Positions 41,481 through 50,815 are shown, counted from the first letter of the stretch. The stretch: DNA of 64,000 nt from Erysipelotrichaceae bacterium (GCA_015058955.1 SVBJ01000002.1:1-64000); one strand, 5' to 3'. Made by a program: numbers and translations. Notes: a model not told the origin generated them from the letters alone.

Positions 41481-42509
41481 TTATCTTGGTAACGGTCCGC
41501 CCCAGGCTTCTTCCATTAACGGCAGAATTCCTTCTCCTTCCGGATGCCAGTTGAGGTTCTGAGCCATGTCGAATCCCGGAATCAGGTTTCCTTCCACCAG
41601 AGTCGGGCCGTCTTCGGTAATGGCTACATCCCAGCCGATATATCCCAGTCTCGGTTCAACCAGGGCTGCCTTCATTACATAATCAACTGCTTCCTGAAAC
41701 ATCGGGATCTTGAATCCAACGATTTCCATCTGTGTTGTAGGGTGCTTATCCATGGTAAGCCCCTTCTTTTCATCATACAGAGGGAAACGGCAGACGCCAT
41801 CCTTATCCACGAAGGTATATACCCCACCACTGCCGGCATTGTCGACTACGGCATTACCCTGTCCGGCTCTTAATATCGTATACAGATACTTAGGCTGTCC
41901 ATCCTTAAGCAGAGTAACCATTCTGAGAGTATTAACGGAATTAGGGTTAAGTCTGTTCATTACCGGATGCTGCTTAATGGCTTCTTCGATGATGTACTGA
42001 CCGTTGTCCTTCGTTAACAGATCATAGTACTTGTCAGGGTCGATCCTGGATGTAGTAACCTTGCTGATACCATTACCGCCTGACAGATTAATCGGCTTAA
42101 CAAAGAATGTATCGTGCTTTCCGGCAAATTCAATGAAATCCTGCTTGCTGCATTCTCTGGTATCCAGCCAGTCTCTGCTGACAAAGTCATGATATCTCTT
42201 AAGAAACAGGCCCTTGTCTTCCAATACGGGATACAGTTCACGGTCATTTGCTTCTCTGGTAAGAGCGATGTTATGGTTTACCGTCATGAAGGTCTTTCTT
42301 AAGGCACTGCTTTTATCCACGAACCCGTATCCACGGTATTCCTGATATCCGATGCCGTATTTGGCGGCACACCAGCACATGTCTGCCATGATGCCCAGTG
42401 ATGACTTTCCGGTTTCTTCATGTATTTCATCGGCAAAATACTTCATCTTCTTAATGCTGCCGTTCTTTACTCTTCTGAATAATATCTTGAATCTGTCCAA
42501 AGCATTCAT
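41481..42509 (-). CDS. Sugar-transfer-associated ATP-grasp protein
   Basis: A 342-residue ATP-grasp enzyme. ATP-binding features are FFVKPINLSGGNGI (near residue 125), YIIEEAIKQHP, and the Mg-binding DVAITEDGPTLVEGN near the C-terminus. The pattern matches the ATP-grasp family found with polysaccharide-synthesis genes. No glycan cluster is adjacent here. I start it at ATG 42509 (MNALDRF). The frame upstream to 42533 begins with TTG almost on a TATAAT element. Confidence 0.8.
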   Translation of the reverse strand: MNALDRFKILFRRVKNGSIKKMKYFADEIHEETGKSSLGIMADMCWCAAKYGIGYQEYRGYGFVDKSSALRKTFMTVNHNIALTREANDRELYPVLEDKGLFLKRYHDFVSRDWLDTRECSKQDFIEFAGKHDTFFVKPINLSGGNGISKVTTSRIDPDKYYDLLTKDNGQYIIEEAIKQHPVMNRLNPNSVNTLRMVTLLKDGQPKYLYTILRAGQGNAVVDNAGSGGVYTFVDKDGVCRFPLYDEKKGLTMDKHPTTQMEIVGFKIPMFQEAVDYVMKAALVEPRLGYIGWDVAITEDGPTLVEGNLIPGFDMAQNLNWHPEGEGILPLMEEAWGGPLPR

Positions 42510-42586
42510 AACCTTAACCTGCCTTTCCTTCAATTATACCTTCTATCCATGTTTAATTAAAGGAGCGATTCCTCACTCCAATAATG

Positions 42587-43429
42587 TTAAATAATTACTA
42601 TATTTCTGAATCCCTTTTTCTCTGCAAGCCGTTTCAGTGATTTCATATATTCTTCACTCGGCTCTTTGAAATCACGGTATTGCTGACGGACTCCGAAATG
42701 ACGGTATTTTATCAGCTTATAACGGATATCCTTCTTTTCCAGATAAGGTTTCAGAATGTCCCCTGCTACTTCTATGGTTTTTTCATTTTCCAGAGAGCCC
42801 GGAATGCAGACGGTTCTGATCTCCTCCAGCTTGTCTGCTGAAGCCAGCCACTGCAGATTTTCCAATACGATGTCAATACTGTGACCGGTCAGCCACTGAT
42901 GTCTTTCTTCACTGTCAGCCTTAACATCGAGCATGACGCCGTCTGATACTTCCATCAGTTCCGGATGATTTCTGAAATCATAGGAACCATTGGAATCCAG
43001 AAGCGTTGTCAGTCCGTGTTTTCTGGCAATTGCAAACAGTTCTCTGACCACATCAGCCTGTAAGGTACATTCACCGCCTGATACCGTTATCCCGCGGATA
43101 AATGGCAGATTTCCTTCGATCTTTTCCCAGATCTCTTCAGCACTCATGTACTTGATCTTCGGAGAAGAGTTATTAGGGCACGTCTTAATGCAGGTATCAC
43201 AGCCACAGCATTTCTTATCATCCCAGACCACCTTGCCGTCCTTAAAGCTTAAGGCCTTTACCGGACAGGTTTCAACACAGGCACCGCAGCTGATGCACAT
43301 GTTAATGGTTTCCGGATTATGACAGTAACGGCAGTTGAAATTACAGGACTGAAAAAAGACCGCTGTCCTGTTTCCCGGGCCGTCTACCACACTGCTGGGA
43401 ATGATCTTATTGACCGGTGCCTTATTCAT
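42587..43429 (-). CDS. Glycyl-radical enzyme activating protein, YjjW-like
   Basis: A 280-residue radical-SAM activase. The first cluster motif is CNFNCRYCHNP (CxxxCxxC). Between it and the barrel are two ferredoxin-type 4Fe-4S motifs: CISCGACVETCP and CCGCDTCIKTCP. SGGECTLQ and LDSNGSYD are SAM-binding elements. It overlaps the glycyl-radical enzyme gene by 8 bp, so it should generate the glycyl radical on that partner under anaerobic conditions. Confidence 0.92.
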   Translation of the reverse strand: MNKAPVNKIIPSSVVDGPGNRTAVFFQSCNFNCRYCHNPETINMCISCGACVETCPVKALSFKDGKVVWDDKKCCGCDTCIKTCPNNSSPKIKYMSAEEIWEKIEGNLPFIRGITVSGGECTLQADVVRELFAIARKHGLTTLLDSNGSYDFRNHPELMEVSDGVMLDVKADSEERHQWLTGHSIDIVLENLQWLASADKLEEIRTVCIPGSLENEKTIEVAGDILKPYLEKKDIRYKLIKYRHFGVRQQYRDFKEPSEEYMKSLKRLAEKKGFRNIVII

Positions 43430-44945
43430 CGAAACTCCTTACTTTCTTTTCCGTTAAGTGTCTGGCCGGGGTCTTATCGACTACCAGAGCAACAGAGTCA
43501 TTGGCGACTACCTCGCCTCTCTTGAGTTTTTCCACTTCTGATTTCTTCATGAGATATCCGGTTACGCGGATCAGATCGCCGCTGCCCAGATATGTTGACA
43601 TGTATTTGACACCAACCTTGAAGCCTCCCTTGAAGATGTCGAGCAGTGCATCAAGATTTCTGAAAGCTGTTTCGTCAAATGGGAATATATCACCTACTCC
43701 TGACGGGAAGAAATGATGATACAAGCCGCAGTTCTTCAGGTGTTCATACAGTTCAGGTTCATCACCATAGGCAATTCTGGTCCCGGCTGAGTTACCTTCA
43801 TCGTCATCAGCTCCAACCTGTGAATGCATGACAAAGTGATGCCTGTATGAATACGGACAATAATGTTCACTTACGGCCTTGTCTATGGTCTCCAGGATCC
43901 TTACACCCAGCTGGTCTGCTTCCTTATCGTGTCCCATGCGTCCTTCCTTGCCGTCCTTTTTCATCAAGTTATTGACGCATTCGCATAAGCCAACCAGTCC
44001 GAACAGTCCTACAAAACGGTCAGCATGGACAAATCCTTCCCTGACCATCCAGTCTGAATCAAAGAAAGCACGGTTTTCAACCACGTTTCTGATCTTGGCA
44101 TCCATGAACTTCAGCTGAGTATCGATGCACAGAGGAAGTCTGTTATTGAAGAAGTCTTCAGAGTTTTCACAGTGTTCAGAGATCGTTCCCAGTCTTAATC
44201 TTGTTAAGGTATAGGCTCCCCCGCCAATCAGCAGACCATTGTAGCAGGAAGCTATTCCGTATTCTTCACCGACTCTTTCCTTATAGAAACTGTCCAGTGC
44301 GAAAGCCGGATTGGCACATTTCAGAGCACAGTCCAGAGCCTTCTTGGCAAATTCATCAGGAGTTACCTCCGGATCATAGCGCAGAGTGACATTCGGAGTG
44401 ATGTTCTGCAGTTCAGGCATCAGTTCCAGCATGATGTTGCCGGTTACTGTCTCCTGCGGTCCCAGGTTAGCCTGTACAAAGCTGTCTGACATTGTTCTGT
44501 CAATGCTGATAAGGAACCACTTAATCAGTTCCTTGGCCCTTTCACGGTCTTCCTTTATGACAAACTCTTCCAGAAGATCATCAACTCTGCCCAGGAAAAC
44601 CGGGAATCTGTCTATGGAATGTGCGTTATGATAAAAGATCAGCAATGCGTTTAGAGCTTCCAGCAGGTTCTTTGGCGGATCAAGTCTTAAGAACTTTGAA
44701 CCTTCCTTTATGAATTTCTTATAATCAGGCAGTATGTATCTTGGACATTTAGGCCCATGACCTTCATGCAGATCTGATATTTCCCTGCTCTCATCCAGAA
44801 TGTAGAATTCTTCCGGTGTTCCTTCCGGATAATCCAGCATGTTTTCCGCATACTTGGCCAAGGCATCTGTTCTCTGCCAGTAGGTCAGCTGTCTGTCATT
44901 CATGATCTTTTCGATTTCCTGCTGATGCTTTCTGATCTCACTCAT
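43422..44945 (-). CDS. YjjI-family glycyl-radical enzyme
   Basis: A 507-residue protein of the YjjI (DUF3029) type, shorter than pyruvate formate-lyase. A central Cys block (YGIASCYNGLLIGGGAYT) and the C-terminal glycyl-radical loop (IRVTGYLMKK, where Gly is the radical site) are present. The reaction of this family is not established. The start at 44945 follows GGAGA. The frame extends to 44990 without a good site. With its activase it forms a two-gene unit, oxygen-sensitive by nature. Confidence 0.9.
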   Translation of the reverse strand: MSEIRKHQQEIEKIMNDRQLTYWQRTDALAKYAENMLDYPEGTPEEFYILDESREISDLHEGHGPKCPRYILPDYKKFIKEGSKFLRLDPPKNLLEALNALLIFYHNAHSIDRFPVFLGRVDDLLEEFVIKEDRERAKELIKWFLISIDRTMSDSFVQANLGPQETVTGNIMLELMPELQNITPNVTLRYDPEVTPDEFAKKALDCALKCANPAFALDSFYKERVGEEYGIASCYNGLLIGGGAYTLTRLRLGTISEHCENSEDFFNNRLPLCIDTQLKFMDAKIRNVVENRAFFDSDWMVREGFVHADRFVGLFGLVGLCECVNNLMKKDGKEGRMGHDKEADQLGVRILETIDKAVSEHYCPYSYRHHFVMHSQVGADDDEGNSAGTRIAYGDEPELYEHLKNCGLYHHFFPSGVGDIFPFDETAFRNLDALLDIFKGGFKVGVKYMSTYLGSGDLIRVTGYLMKKSEVEKLKRGEVVANDSVALVVDKTPARHLTEKKVRSFDE

Positions 44946-44995
44946 AGACTGTCTCCTTTTCTTAAGCGAACGGCTTTTTATATTAAACATTATAC

Positions 44996-45021
44996 ATTAA
45001 AAAGAGGTGATATCTCACCCC
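44996..45021 (-). terminator. Terminator after the coiled-coil repeat gene
   Basis: The stem GGTGA/TCACC with flanking G-C pairs is followed by CTCTTTTTAA on the - strand. Confidence 0.6.
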
Positions 45022-45030
45022 TGTTGCTTA

Positions 45031-45777
45031 TTACTTTCCAATCAGATCCTTGACCTTGTCAACGATCTTCTTTCCGGTTTCTTCGGCTTTCTTAGCCAGA
45101 CGTTCAGCATCTTCCTTATCAAACTTTCCGTCTTCGCCCAGGATAGCCTTGCCTATGCCGGTTTCCCTGAACTTTTCACCAACCTTATCGGCACCTTCCT
45201 TGATGGCTTCGCCATAGCGCTTCAGATCATCCTTGTCGATCTTTCCGTCTTCTCCGAAGATGGCCTTGCCTACTGAGGATTCCTTGAACTTTTCGCCAAG
45301 TTCATCAGCCTTTTCCTTACCTTTTTCCAGAGCTTCACCGGCTTTCTCCTTGCCTTTTTCCACGGCAGCGGCAGCCTTTTCCTTCAGATCAACATTATCC
45401 TTTTCGTATTTCTTCTTGACTTCTTCTCTGGCCTTGATCAGTGCTTCTGAACTTTCAAGTTTCAGTTCGATCTTTTCGTTTCTGATCTGTTCGATCCTGC
45501 TTCTGCCGACGCCAACAGCCTTGTCTACCTTGTCAACTGCTTCTGCAGTTTCCTGATTAAGCTCTTCTATTTCCTTCTGCAGTTCTTCGTTCTTCTTAAC
45601 AAGATCTTCACCGGTAACGGAAACAGCTTCCTCAATTGCTTCGTTGGCTTCCTTTAATGCTTCAACTGTATCAGCAGCTGCCGTTTCGGCAGTCTTTACT
45701 GTTACTTCTTCGATTTTATCAGCGACTTCTTCAGCAGTCTTTTCAGCCTGTTCTTCAATGTTTTTCAGTTCGTCCAT
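45031..45777 (-). CDS. Coiled-coil protein with tandem GEDGKxDKxD repeats
   Basis: A 248-residue, highly charged, Glu/Lys/Ala-rich soluble protein without a signal peptide. Residues 1-135 read as long coiled coil. Two copies of an 11-residue unit (EKGKEKAGEAL, EKGKEKADELG) follow at about 140-161. Two about 39-residue repeats follow (163-201, 202-240), each holding KFxExxxGKAIxGEDGKxDKxD. The Asp/Gly-rich core looks like a Ca-binding loop but is not a canonical EF-hand. I know no family. A strong AGGAGG site precedes it. Confidence 0.7.
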   Translation of the reverse strand: MDELKNIEEQAEKTAEEVADKIEEVTVKTAETAAADTVEALKEANEAIEEAVSVTGEDLVKKNEELQKEIEELNQETAEAVDKVDKAVGVGRSRIEQIRNEKIELKLESSEALIKAREEVKKKYEKDNVDLKEKAAAAVEKGKEKAGEALEKGKEKADELGEKFKESSVGKAIFGEDGKIDKDDLKRYGEAIKEGADKVGEKFRETGIGKAILGEDGKFDKEDAERLAKKAEETGKKIVDKVKDLIGK

Positions 45778-45823
45778 GATCTTTCCTCCTGAGATGTATT
45801 ATTCTCTGATCTTTCTGTTTCAA

Positions 45824-46540
45824 TTATACACCATTAACCCAGATAGATTCATAAAAATCTATTAACCTGAACCCATATGAACAGGCGATGACAGTGCCCA
45901 GAACAAGGAATGGGCCGAAGGGAATTCTGTCTTTCAATCCGGCTTTATGTCTCGTTAACAGAATAATTGATACCACACTTCCGGCAAAGCACCGTAACAC
46001 AAAGCCCAGCAGGCATCTTTCCCAGCCAAGAATTCCTCCGGCAACAGCCATCAGCTTGACATCGCCCATCCCGAATCCCTCTGTCAGCCTTGCCAGCAAA
46101 TACATCGGCAGGCTGATTACGACACTTCCCAGAAGATGATTATTAAGGTACCTGAAATCAATCGTAAACAACCCACACATCAGCAATACCGCCAGATAAC
46201 TGTCCTTTATTATCATGTTATCCCGGTCATACAGGGCAATTGCCAGCAGATCCATGAACATTATCATTTCCCAGACAGAATGGCTGATGATACCCAAATA
46301 CGCTCCCGTTATTTCAACCAGTGGATATCTCAGAGGTATCCTGCATCCGCAATAGTGACATTTACCTTTACGGATAATAAACCCCAGTATCGGCAGCATG
46401 TCCAGATAATTCAGTTGGTGCCCGCAGTCAGGACAGCGGGAATGAGAGAACAGGTAATCTTCCTTCTGCCGGCTTCTCAATACCATTACGTTTACAAAGC
46501 TGGCAATTACACTGCCTGTTATTCCCTTCCAGTAAAGCAT
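45824..46540 (-). CDS. Prepilin peptidase (type IV leader peptidase, A24)
   Basis: A 238-residue membrane aspartic protease that cuts and may methylate type IV prepilins and competence pseudopilins. Features are the N-terminal GSVIASFVNVMVLR block, two zinc CxxC pairs (CPDC and CHYC), the first catalytic Asp in ALYDRDNMI, and the second in GMGDVKLMA. No pilin or comG operon is in the window. The GGAGGG ribosome binding site lies inside the terminator stem of the upstream CHAP gene. Confidence 0.9.
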   Translation of the reverse strand: MLYWKGITGSVIASFVNVMVLRSRQKEDYLFSHSRCPDCGHQLNYLDMLPILGFIIRKGKCHYCGCRIPLRYPLVEITGAYLGIISHSVWEMIMFMDLLAIALYDRDNMIIKDSYLAVLLMCGLFTIDFRYLNNHLLGSVVISLPMYLLARLTEGFGMGDVKLMAVAGGILGWERCLLGFVLRCFAGSVVSIILLTRHKAGLKDRIPFGPFLVLGTVIACSYGFRLIDFYESIWVNGV

Positions 46541-46542
46541 GA

Positions 46543-46583
46543 AAAAAGCCCTCCACTACTTATTAGCAGTAAATGGGGGCTTT
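46543..46583 (-). terminator. Terminator after the CHAP lipoprotein gene
   Basis: The stem AAAGCCCCCA pairs with a GGAGGGCTTTTTTC arm around a 20-nt loop. The U-rich 3' arm also carries the ribosome binding site of the prepilin peptidase gene. Confidence 0.7.
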
Positions 46584-46608
46584 GGGATTATATTCTTTTA
46601 CATTTTAA

Positions 46609-47487
46609 TCAGAATCTTATCGGTACTGCATAGAAGGTACCGGGATATGTTTCGGCAAAGTCAGACAGCTTCATTCTGTAATTGAATCTGATGGTTCCCT
46701 TTCCATCGTAATTGGCATCACTGAACCAGATGTAATCACCGTCAACTGCTTCAATGAAGCCTGTATGACCGGCATGACTGTAATCAGAGATCCACATTGA
46801 GAAAACGGCACCAGGTTGCGGAGTGGTGGAAATGCTGAAGCGGGTAGGATGAGCTTTGACTGTTTCCGTAGCATGAAAACATCCGTCTCCTACTGCACCG
46901 CTGTCATAGCCATATACCTCATAGAATCTTCCCCAGACAAAAGTCGTACATTGCCAGTAACGGTTGATGTTAACCTCATAGAAACCATTGCTTCCGCCAA
47001 TGCTGCGGTATTTTTCCCAGATTTCCTGAGCCTCAGGTTCTTCTTTCTTTAACACCAGATTTTCAACTTCACAGGGAATGATCCTCTTGGCATTATCATA
47101 CTCCAGCAGTTCATTACGGCAGCGATAATATTCCCGCAGTTCCATGATCAGTTCTCTTCTCATGCGGATAAGTCCATATTTATACTGTCTTTCGGCTGTA
47201 AGCAGACACTGTTCAGGAGTCTTTCCGTCCATCACACGGGAAAAATCACGGAGATTATCCGAGATGTTCTTCCGGTAATCATGATGAAAGCACACCGCAA
47301 TGGCCTGGGCATATTCATTGTCCATACCCTCACTGTAAAGCCGGTTCCAGCTGTCTATTTCCTCTTCCGTTATGTCAAAGGCATTTCTGACACGCAAGAC
47401 AACCTTTTCGACTTCCTGTCGATCAAGCGGTGTTCTCCTTATAGTGCATCCGCCAAGCAGAAGTAATAATACCAGTAATATTTTCAT
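46609..47487 (-). CDS. Lipoprotein with C-terminal CHAP-type peptidase domain
   Basis: A 292-residue protein with a short lipoprotein signal (lipobox LLGGC, Cys13) and a helical middle. Residues about 185-292 form a CHAP-like cysteine peptidase domain. The catalytic Cys is in YWQCTTFVWG and the His in YSHAGHTGFIE. Such proteins cleave peptidoglycan peptides. A TATAAT at 47495-47500 would place the transcript start near the ATG at 47487, so translation could be leaderless. The start could also be 6 bp upstream. Confidence 0.8.
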   Translation of the reverse strand: MKILLVLLLLLGGCTIRRTPLDRQEVEKVVLRVRNAFDITEEEIDSWNRLYSEGMDNEYAQAIAVCFHHDYRKNISDNLRDFSRVMDGKTPEQCLLTAERQYKYGLIRMRRELIMELREYYRCRNELLEYDNAKRIIPCEVENLVLKKEEPEAQEIWEKYRSIGGSNGFYEVNINRYWQCTTFVWGRFYEVYGYDSGAVGDGCFHATETVKAHPTRFSISTTPQPGAVFSMWISDYSHAGHTGFIEAVDGDYIWFSDANYDGKGTIRFNYRMKLSDFAETYPGTFYAVPIRF

Positions 47488-47562
47488 TATCATAATTATA
47501 ACAGAGAGATAACTGCTGTTGCCATTATTGTATAATATAGAAAAGAACAGGCAGGTGTTATA

Positions 47563-49314
47563 ATGATCAGACAACTAAAGACCCGCTGGAGTGACGGCAT
47601 TTCCGAAACACCTCTTTCTGAATATCCCCGTCCCCAGTTTCAAAGAGATTCTTACCAGAACCTGAACGGTTACTGGAAATGTGCTTTTACCTCTGATGAC
47701 AGACAGCCATCAGACTTTACTCAGACTATTCTGGTTCCGTTTTCACCGGAAACCCTGCTTTCCGGGGTAAACCGCACCTTACAGCCGGGAGAATATCTAT
47801 GGTACAAAAGAGAATTTACCATGGTTCCTGGTTTTAACCGCGGCAGAGTTCTACTGCATTTCGGAGCAATTGATCAGATTGCTGAAGTATATCTGAACGG
47901 CTCTCTGGTTGGTAAAAACGAAGGAGGATATTATCCTTTCAGTTTTGATGTAACATCCTATCTGCAGGAAACAAACACTCTTGTTGTCAAGGTACAGGAC
48001 TTCTCTGACACCAGCTATTACGAAAGAGGAAAGCAGAAATTCAACCGCGGCGGGATCTGGTATACTCCGCAGTCAGGAATCTGGCAGACGGTATGGCTGG
48101 AATCCGTTCCGCAGAATTATCTTGAAAAAGTCAGAATAACTCCTGACCTGGCAAACAGAAAACTGAAACTGGACTTCTTCAAAAACAATGACCTCCCGGT
48201 CCGCACTGAAGTTGTTCTCAATAAAAGACTGGTGGCTTCTGTTACTACAGGCAGAGATTCCGTATTCATAGATTTCAGCGAAGTTGAAGCCTGGTCTCCG
48301 GAAAATCCTGTTCTTTATGATCTGCGTTTTACCAACGGAGATGATGTCGTAACAAGTTATTTTGGCTTCCGCAGTTTTGATATCAGGACTGCCAAAGATG
48401 GCAGAAAGAGATTTTTCCTCAATGGCAAACCTTATTATCTGAATGGATTGCTGGATCAGGGATACTGGTCAGACGGTTTATATACCGCTCCGACAGATGA
48501 AGCTCTTATCCATGACATTACTGTCTGCAAGGAGAGAGGGTTTAATGCTTTAAGAAAGCATATCAAGATCGAACCGGCTCGCTGGTATTACTGGTGTGAC
48601 CGTCTGGGCATGCTGGTATGCCAGGACATGGTCAACGGAGGCACTAAATACAGTAACTGGACTACCCTGGCTTCATCTGCCTTTACCACTTCAATTGACG
48701 ATACGGCTAAGAATTATAAAATCTTTGCCCGCGACAGTGAAGAAAGCCGTCAGATGTATTATCGTAACCTGAAAAGGATGGTTGAACATCTGTATAATGT
48801 CCCTTCACTGGTTCTCTGGACTCCATTTAATGAAGGATGGGGACAGTTTGACAGTAAGAAGGTACATGACTATCTGCTGGAGCTGGACAATACCAGAGTT
48901 ATTGAACCGGCCAGCGGCTGGCATGATCAGCATTTTGGTGACATCAACAGCAAGCACATCTATTTCAAGGCCGTCAACATGAACAAATTTGATGATGACC
49001 GTCTCTATTACCTGTCAGAATTCGGCGGATATACTCTGAAGCTTTACGATCACTGTTTCAACGATAAGCAGACTTTCGGCTACAAGCGGATAAAGGACGG
49101 TGTTCAGCTTAACAATGATCTGAGGACTCTGTTTACCAGAGACATTCTCAACAACATTGACAAAGGACTCGCCGGCAGCATTTATACCCAGGTCAGTGAC
49201 GTCGAAGACGAAGTAAACGGCTTAATGACCTTTGACCGCGAAGTAACCAAGGTAGAAAAGGACACCCTGATCGACATTGTCGCCGCCATCAGGGAAAAAT
49301 ACGAAAAGCTGTAA
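47563..49314 (+). CDS. Glycoside hydrolase family 2 enzyme
   Basis: A 583-residue cytoplasmic glycosidase of the GH2 type (beta-galactosidase, mannosidase and glucuronidase family). An N-terminal jelly roll (about residues 30-185) holds GAIDQIAEVYLNG, an Ig-like domain follows, and then the catalytic barrel. The acid/base Glu is probably 424 in NEGWGQF, and the nucleophile Glu486 in SEFGGY. There is no signal peptide. The specificity is not readable. It is divergent from the CHAP gene, with TATAAT at 47531-47536. Confidence 0.9.
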   Translation: MIRQLKTRWSDGISETPLSEYPRPQFQRDSYQNLNGYWKCAFTSDDRQPSDFTQTILVPFSPETLLSGVNRTLQPGEYLWYKREFTMVPGFNRGRVLLHFGAIDQIAEVYLNGSLVGKNEGGYYPFSFDVTSYLQETNTLVVKVQDFSDTSYYERGKQKFNRGGIWYTPQSGIWQTVWLESVPQNYLEKVRITPDLANRKLKLDFFKNNDLPVRTEVVLNKRLVASVTTGRDSVFIDFSEVEAWSPENPVLYDLRFTNGDDVVTSYFGFRSFDIRTAKDGRKRFFLNGKPYYLNGLLDQGYWSDGLYTAPTDEALIHDITVCKERGFNALRKHIKIEPARWYYWCDRLGMLVCQDMVNGGTKYSNWTTLASSAFTTSIDDTAKNYKIFARDSEESRQMYYRNLKRMVEHLYNVPSLVLWTPFNEGWGQFDSKKVHDYLLELDNTRVIEPASGWHDQHFGDINSKHIYFKAVNMNKFDDDRLYYLSEFGGYTLKLYDHCFNDKQTFGYKRIKDGVQLNNDLRTLFTRDILNNIDKGLAGSIYTQVSDVEDEVNGLMTFDREVTKVEKDTLIDIVAAIREKYEKL

Positions 49315-49339
49315 TAAAAAGTAGAACACTGATTTATTG

Positions 49340-49395
49340 ACAGTTCAAAGAACTGCATGTGTTTTTGAGATGGCCTTCCTATAAAAACACATATT
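49340..49395 (+). promoter_or_regulatory. Two tandem hairpins ahead of the MATE gene
   Basis: A short hairpin (CAGTTC-AAA-GAACTG) is followed by a second (TGTGTTTTT pairing with AAAAACACA, 15-nt loop), about 50-100 bp before the MATE start. The first could terminate the GH2 transcript. Both might form a leader. The function is not established. Confidence 0.4.
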
Positions 49396-49444
49396 CATTG
49401 TTAAATATCATAAAATAAGGCTGTTCAGGAAAGGAGAAGGAAAC

Positions 49445-50815
49445 ATGGAGAAAGATACCACCTATCTTTTTGAAAAAGAAAAAATCAGCAAAGCCATGAT
49501 TTCACTGGCTCTGCCTTCCATTCTGGTTTCCATTGTTGACCTGATCTACAGTACCGTTAACGCCTACTTTGTGGGCAGGCTTAATAACAGTGCCATGCTG
49601 GCATCCATGGACCCTTCTTCATCCATCATGATGTTCATTGAATCCGTCGGTGCCTGTGTCGGTATCGGAGGGGCTTCCTGTCTGGGAAGATATCTGGGGG
49701 CTAAGAAGACTGACAAGGTAGAGGAAACCGTCCGCACTTCCATGACTCTGTGCTTCTTACTGTCAGTAATCCACATGGTACTGGGTTTTCTGATCGTCAA
49801 GCCATTCATCATGTGGCAAACCGATGACCCGGAAGTCATCCGTTATGCTACTCAATATGGTACCGTAAGCATCTTTACCATGGTATTCATGGTCCTGCGC
49901 AGTACCACCGTCCATGTCTTAAGAGCCGTCGGTGATGTAAAGTATTCAACTACGGTAATAAGCGGAAGCGTTCTGCTCAACATCATTCTGGACCCGTTCT
50001 TCATGTTTGACTGGGGCTTGAATCTGGGAGTAGTCGGCGCCGCCCTGGCCACAGCAATCTGTAACTTTGTGACCTGTGTTCTCTGTTTCCTGAGACTGCA
50101 GAGTTCACGGACTTCCATCAGCTGGCGTCTGTTTGATTTCCACGTAGACAAAGGTATTTCCAGGGAAATACTGCGTGTCGGGGTTTCCTGTTATGTCAGA
50201 AACTGCCTTCCGGCCGTAACATCCGCCTTCTACAGCAAGCAGGTCTTCCGTTTCGGTACTGAGTTTGTAGCCGGCTGTTCCGTAGGACGCCATGCATCCC
50301 ATCTGCTGACATACTTCATTCAGGGTGCCGTCAACGGCTATCTGCCGCTGGCTTCCTATCACTATGGAGCCCGTAACTATAAGCGTCTTTACGATACGAT
50401 GATCTGGTGTCTGAGCGTACTGACCCTGTATTCCGTTGCGGCAGCAGCACTGATCTGGCTGTTCAACAAACCATATGTCGGCCTGTTTGCCAGTGATCCG
50501 GTTGTCATTGAATATGGCTGCCGATATCTTAAGGCCTACACCCTTGCCTTACCGGTATATGCTGCTTATTATGTCTTCACCGTAAGCCTGCAGGCTGCCG
50601 GCAAGGGTAAGGAATCAATGATCCTTTCCATGGCCAGACAGGGATTCATCTATCTGCCTATCATTCTGATCCTGCCGAATCTGTTTAATCAGACCGGGGT
50701 CTATCTGGCTCAGCCGCTTTCAGACTATCTGACCGTAGCCGCTGCTCTGTTTCTGTGCTGGCCGCTGTTAAGCGAAATATATCATGGTTCAAAAGCTGTA
50801 AAAACAACGCGATAA
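49445..50815 (+). CDS. MATE-family multidrug efflux transporter
   Basis: A 456-residue polytopic protein with about twelve membrane helices in two homologous halves. The N-terminal half has ISKAMISLALPSILVSIVDLIYS and GVGGASCLGRYLG-like GIGGASCLGRYLGAKK. The middle contains VLRAVGDVKYST and LDPFFMF. It should export cationic drugs or metabolites with Na+ or H+ in exchange. It has AAGGAGAAGG before the start and its own terminator, so it is monocistronic. Confidence 0.93.
   Translation: MEKDTTYLFEKEKISKAMISLALPSILVSIVDLIYSTVNAYFVGRLNNSAMLASMDPSSSIMMFIESVGACVGIGGASCLGRYLGAKKTDKVEETVRTSMTLCFLLSVIHMVLGFLIVKPFIMWQTDDPEVIRYATQYGTVSIFTMVFMVLRSTTVHVLRAVGDVKYSTTVISGSVLLNIILDPFFMFDWGLNLGVVGAALATAICNFVTCVLCFLRLQSSRTSISWRLFDFHVDKGISREILRVGVSCYVRNCLPAVTSAFYSKQVFRFGTEFVAGCSVGRHASHLLTYFIQGAVNGYLPLASYHYGARNYKRLYDTMIWCLSVLTLYSVAAAALIWLFNKPYVGLFASDPVVIEYGCRYLKAYTLALPVYAAYYVFTVSLQAAGKGKESMILSMARQGFIYLPIILILPNLFNQTGVYLAQPLSDYLTVAAALFLCWPLLSEIYHGSKAVKTTR

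Noticed and set aside
46136-46633. Open frame of 165 codons on the + strand
   Set aside because: Antisense to the prepilin peptidase gene, whose CxxC and GMGD motifs are clear.
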